Shown here piece by piece: positions 6,832-7,969 of a stretch of DNA of 7,969 bases (the first letter of the stretch is position 1; every line of letters begins with the position of its first letter). The position numbers and the translations under genes are program-made. Origin of the DNA: Chitinophagaceae bacterium (GTDB taxonomy: Bacteria; Bacteroidota; Bacteroidia; Chitinophagales; Chitinophagaceae); contig PMUF01000239.1 of NCBI GenBank assembly GCA_003167015.1, positions 862-8,830 of the forward strand, in the 5' to 3' direction. Under the pieces are notes generated by a model, which saw only the letters and a list, made by a program, of their open reading frames with translations, was not told the origin of the DNA and made no database searches.

Positions 6832-7628
6832 TTCAATGCCCCCTCGGCTTTTATTTTCTTCCGCAGAAACTCGGATAGCCTTTCGGTAATGAACACCATC
6901 GCCAGTATCACCACCAGCGCGGTCGTCGCCCTGCCATAATCCAGCAGGAAAAAGGCCCGGTACAGTTCCAGGCCGATACCTCCTGCCCCTACCGCGCCCA
7001 GCACCACCGACAGGCGGATGCTCAGCTCGAAACGGAACAGTGCGAAGGAGATGACGGAAGGCATAATTTGCTGGATGACGCCAAACACCAGCAACTGTAT
7101 CTTCGTCGCCCCGATGGCCTCTATCGACTCCAGCGACACCGGATCGAGCTCTTCGATCGCATCCGCGATCAGCTTGCCCAACATCCCGATACAACCTATC
7201 GTCAGGGATAGTACACCCGCAAAAGATCCCATCCCGAAAGCAGCCACCAGGAATAGCAGGATAACGATCTCCGGCAATGCCCTTTCCAGGCCCAGCAAAA
7301 ACCTGATACCATTGCGCAACCACCTCGGCGCAATGTTCGACGCCGCAGCAAAAGCAAAGAATATGGCCAGCACAGTCCCGAGCAGAGTGCCTACCAGGGC
7401 TATCAACACCGAATCCAACGCCGGCTGCAGCATATCTGCAAAGGCATCCCACTCTGGCGTCATCATCTTCACCAGCGTGGCGCTCTCTGCCAACCCTTTC
7501 CACAACATATCCCATCGGACGCCACAGACATAGGAAGCGCCGAACGCCAGCGGCGTGATAACGGCCACCACCAGCAGCGATTTCTGGTATCGCCTTATCC
7601 CCCGCAGACTATAAGAAATTGGGTTCAT
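6828..7628 (-). CDS. phnE1: PhnE-type phosphonate ABC permease, first copy
   Basis: A 266-residue inner-membrane permease, partner of PhnE2 and PhnC in a phosphonate importer. Membrane segments are visible at about 18-35, 72-96, 117-137 and 139-158, with more toward the C-terminus. RALPEIV (116-122) matches the conserved R-x-x-P block of PhnE. The coupling loop is EAIGATKIQ (170-178), followed by IMP (188-190), and GAVGAGGIG is at 211-219, very close to the E. coli PhnE motif I recall. The start is the ATG at 7628, placed by an AAGGA ribosome site (7634-7638) 5 bases upstream. Longer in-frame starts run into the phnC coding region. It overlaps phnC by 20 bp and phnE2 by 4 bp, so all three are translated as a coupled unit. 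Confidence 0.94.
   Translation of the reverse strand: MNPISYSLRGIRRYQKSLLVVAVITPLAFGASYVCGVRWDMLWKGLAESATLVKMMTPEWDAFADMLQPALDSVLIALVGTLLGTVLAIFFAFAAASNIAPRWLRNGIRFLLGLERALPEIVILLFLVAAFGMGSFAGVLSLTIGCIGMLGKLIADAIEELDPVSLESIEAIGATKIQLLVFGVIQQIMPSVISFALFRFELSIRLSVVLGAVGAGGIGLELYRAFFLLDYGRATTALVVILAMVFITERLSEFLRKKIKAEGALK
6839..6844 (-). promoter_or_regulatory. Ribosome binding site AGGGGG for phnE2
   Basis: Read on the minus strand, AGGGGG lies 7 bases before the phnE2 ATG and within the last codons of phnE1. It supports the chosen start and re-initiation at the ATGA junction. Confidence 0.55.
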
Positions 7629-7969
7629 AAGTGTCCTTAGGTTTTTCTTCAATCTGCCGCAGCTCCTCACCGTAGATATCTGCCAGCTGCCCATGAGAAA
7701 GCACCGGATCGCCGTCATAGATCATCTTTCCCTCTTTTATCGCAATGACCCTGGTGCAATACCTGGCCGTCATCTCGGGCTGATGAAATACACCGATCAC
7801 CGGCATCTGCTGCGCCAGCGGCTGGATCAGCTTCATGATCACCTTCGCATTGCTGGGATCGAGGTTGGACAATGGCTCGTCCGCCAATAACAACCCCGGT
7901 GACTGGAAGATGGCCCGCGCAATCGCCACGCGCTGCATCTCCCCACCGCTCAGCCTGCCCACCGGGATG
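7609..7969 (-). CDS. phnC: PhnC, phosphonate ABC transporter ATP-binding protein (partial, N-terminus off the right edge)
   Basis: The last 119 residues of an ABC ATPase that powers the PhnE1/PhnE2 channel. The visible part opens with IPVGRLSGGEMQRVAIARA, which holds the signature motif, then Walker B LLLADEP, D-loop SNLDP and an H-loop reading VFHQ. HQ instead of the usual SHD at the H-loop, together with RYCTRVIAIKEGKMIYDG shortly after, is characteristic of PhnC (E. coli PhnC has LHQ and YCERIVAL at these places) and separates it from the orphan ATPase earlier in the window. Walker A and the true start lie beyond 7969. The C-terminus ends EPNFL and overlaps phnE1 by 20 bp. The frame has no start codon inside the window that needs to be used; it simply continues off the edge. 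Confidence 0.93.
   Translation of the reverse strand, partial: IPVGRLSGGEMQRVAIARAIFQSPGLLLADEPLSNLDPSNAKVIMKLIQPLAQQMPVIGVFHQPEMTARYCTRVIAIKEGKMIYDGDPVLSHGQLADIYGEELRQIEEKPKDTYEPNFL
7634..7638 (-). promoter_or_regulatory. Ribosome binding site AAGGA deciding the phnE1 start
   Basis: AAGGA on the minus strand is 5 bases before the ATG at 7628, inside the end of phnC. It favours this ATG over in-frame upstream codons that would extend PhnE1 by up to 30 residues unlike the family. Confidence 0.6.

Noticed and set aside
6832..7515. A long upstream extension of the phnE2 reading frame into phnE1.
   Set aside because: The extension is the phnE1 gene read in the wrong frame. The phnE2 protein begins at the ATG at 6831, which has a ribosome site and an ATGA junction.

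Overview
The window looks like a chromosomal segment of a Bacteroidota bacterium, most likely a Chitinophagaceae-type organism. This rests on the style of the proteins (a secreted M1 peptidase whose signal peptide is followed by Gln, and an orphan ABC ATPase of a type I associate with this group), on TAnnTTTG-like -7 boxes just before start codons, and on weak or absent Shine-Dalgarno sequences before several genes. The GC content is rather high for the phylum. No other taxonomic marker is present, so the family assignment is an inference.

Layout, left to right. (1) Positions 1-1671, minus strand: most of a secreted M1-family zinc metallopeptidase whose C-terminus lies beyond the left edge. 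(2) 1775-2725, minus: a stand-alone ABC ATPase with a C-terminal TOBE-like region and no permease nearby. (3) A 48-bp divergent promoter region, then two overlapping plus-strand genes: a HipA-like kinase (2774-3601) and a DUF3037 protein (3579-3962). (4) From 3998 to the right edge, a minus-strand phosphonate operon, read right to left: phnC (ATPase, 5' end off the window), phnE1 and phnE2 (tandem permeases), phnM (ribose 1-methylphosphonate 5-triphosphate diphosphatase family) and a calcineurin-like metallophosphoesterase.

How the genes fit together. PhnC and the two PhnE proteins would form an inner-membrane importer for phosphonate or another organophosphorus compound; the binding protein PhnD is not in view. 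PhnM would act in the cytoplasm on a phosphoribosyl phosphonate intermediate. The phosphoesterase starts inside the phnM stop codon (ATGA overlap), so it probably works in the same pathway, perhaps in the slot that PhnP fills in Escherichia coli. The C-P lyase core genes phnGHIJKL are not in the window; they may lie upstream or elsewhere, or be missing. The HipA-like/DUF3037 pair is a separate two-gene unit of unknown function.

The points most worth following are the phnM-phosphoesterase coupling, the kinase/DUF3037 pair, the compact divergent promoter, and near-identical 3' ends of the two phnE genes that suggest a fossil of a tandem duplication. I saw no RNA genes, CRISPR arrays, insertion sequences or attachment sites. 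There is no gene-free stretch over 300 bases; the longest gap is 103 bp.
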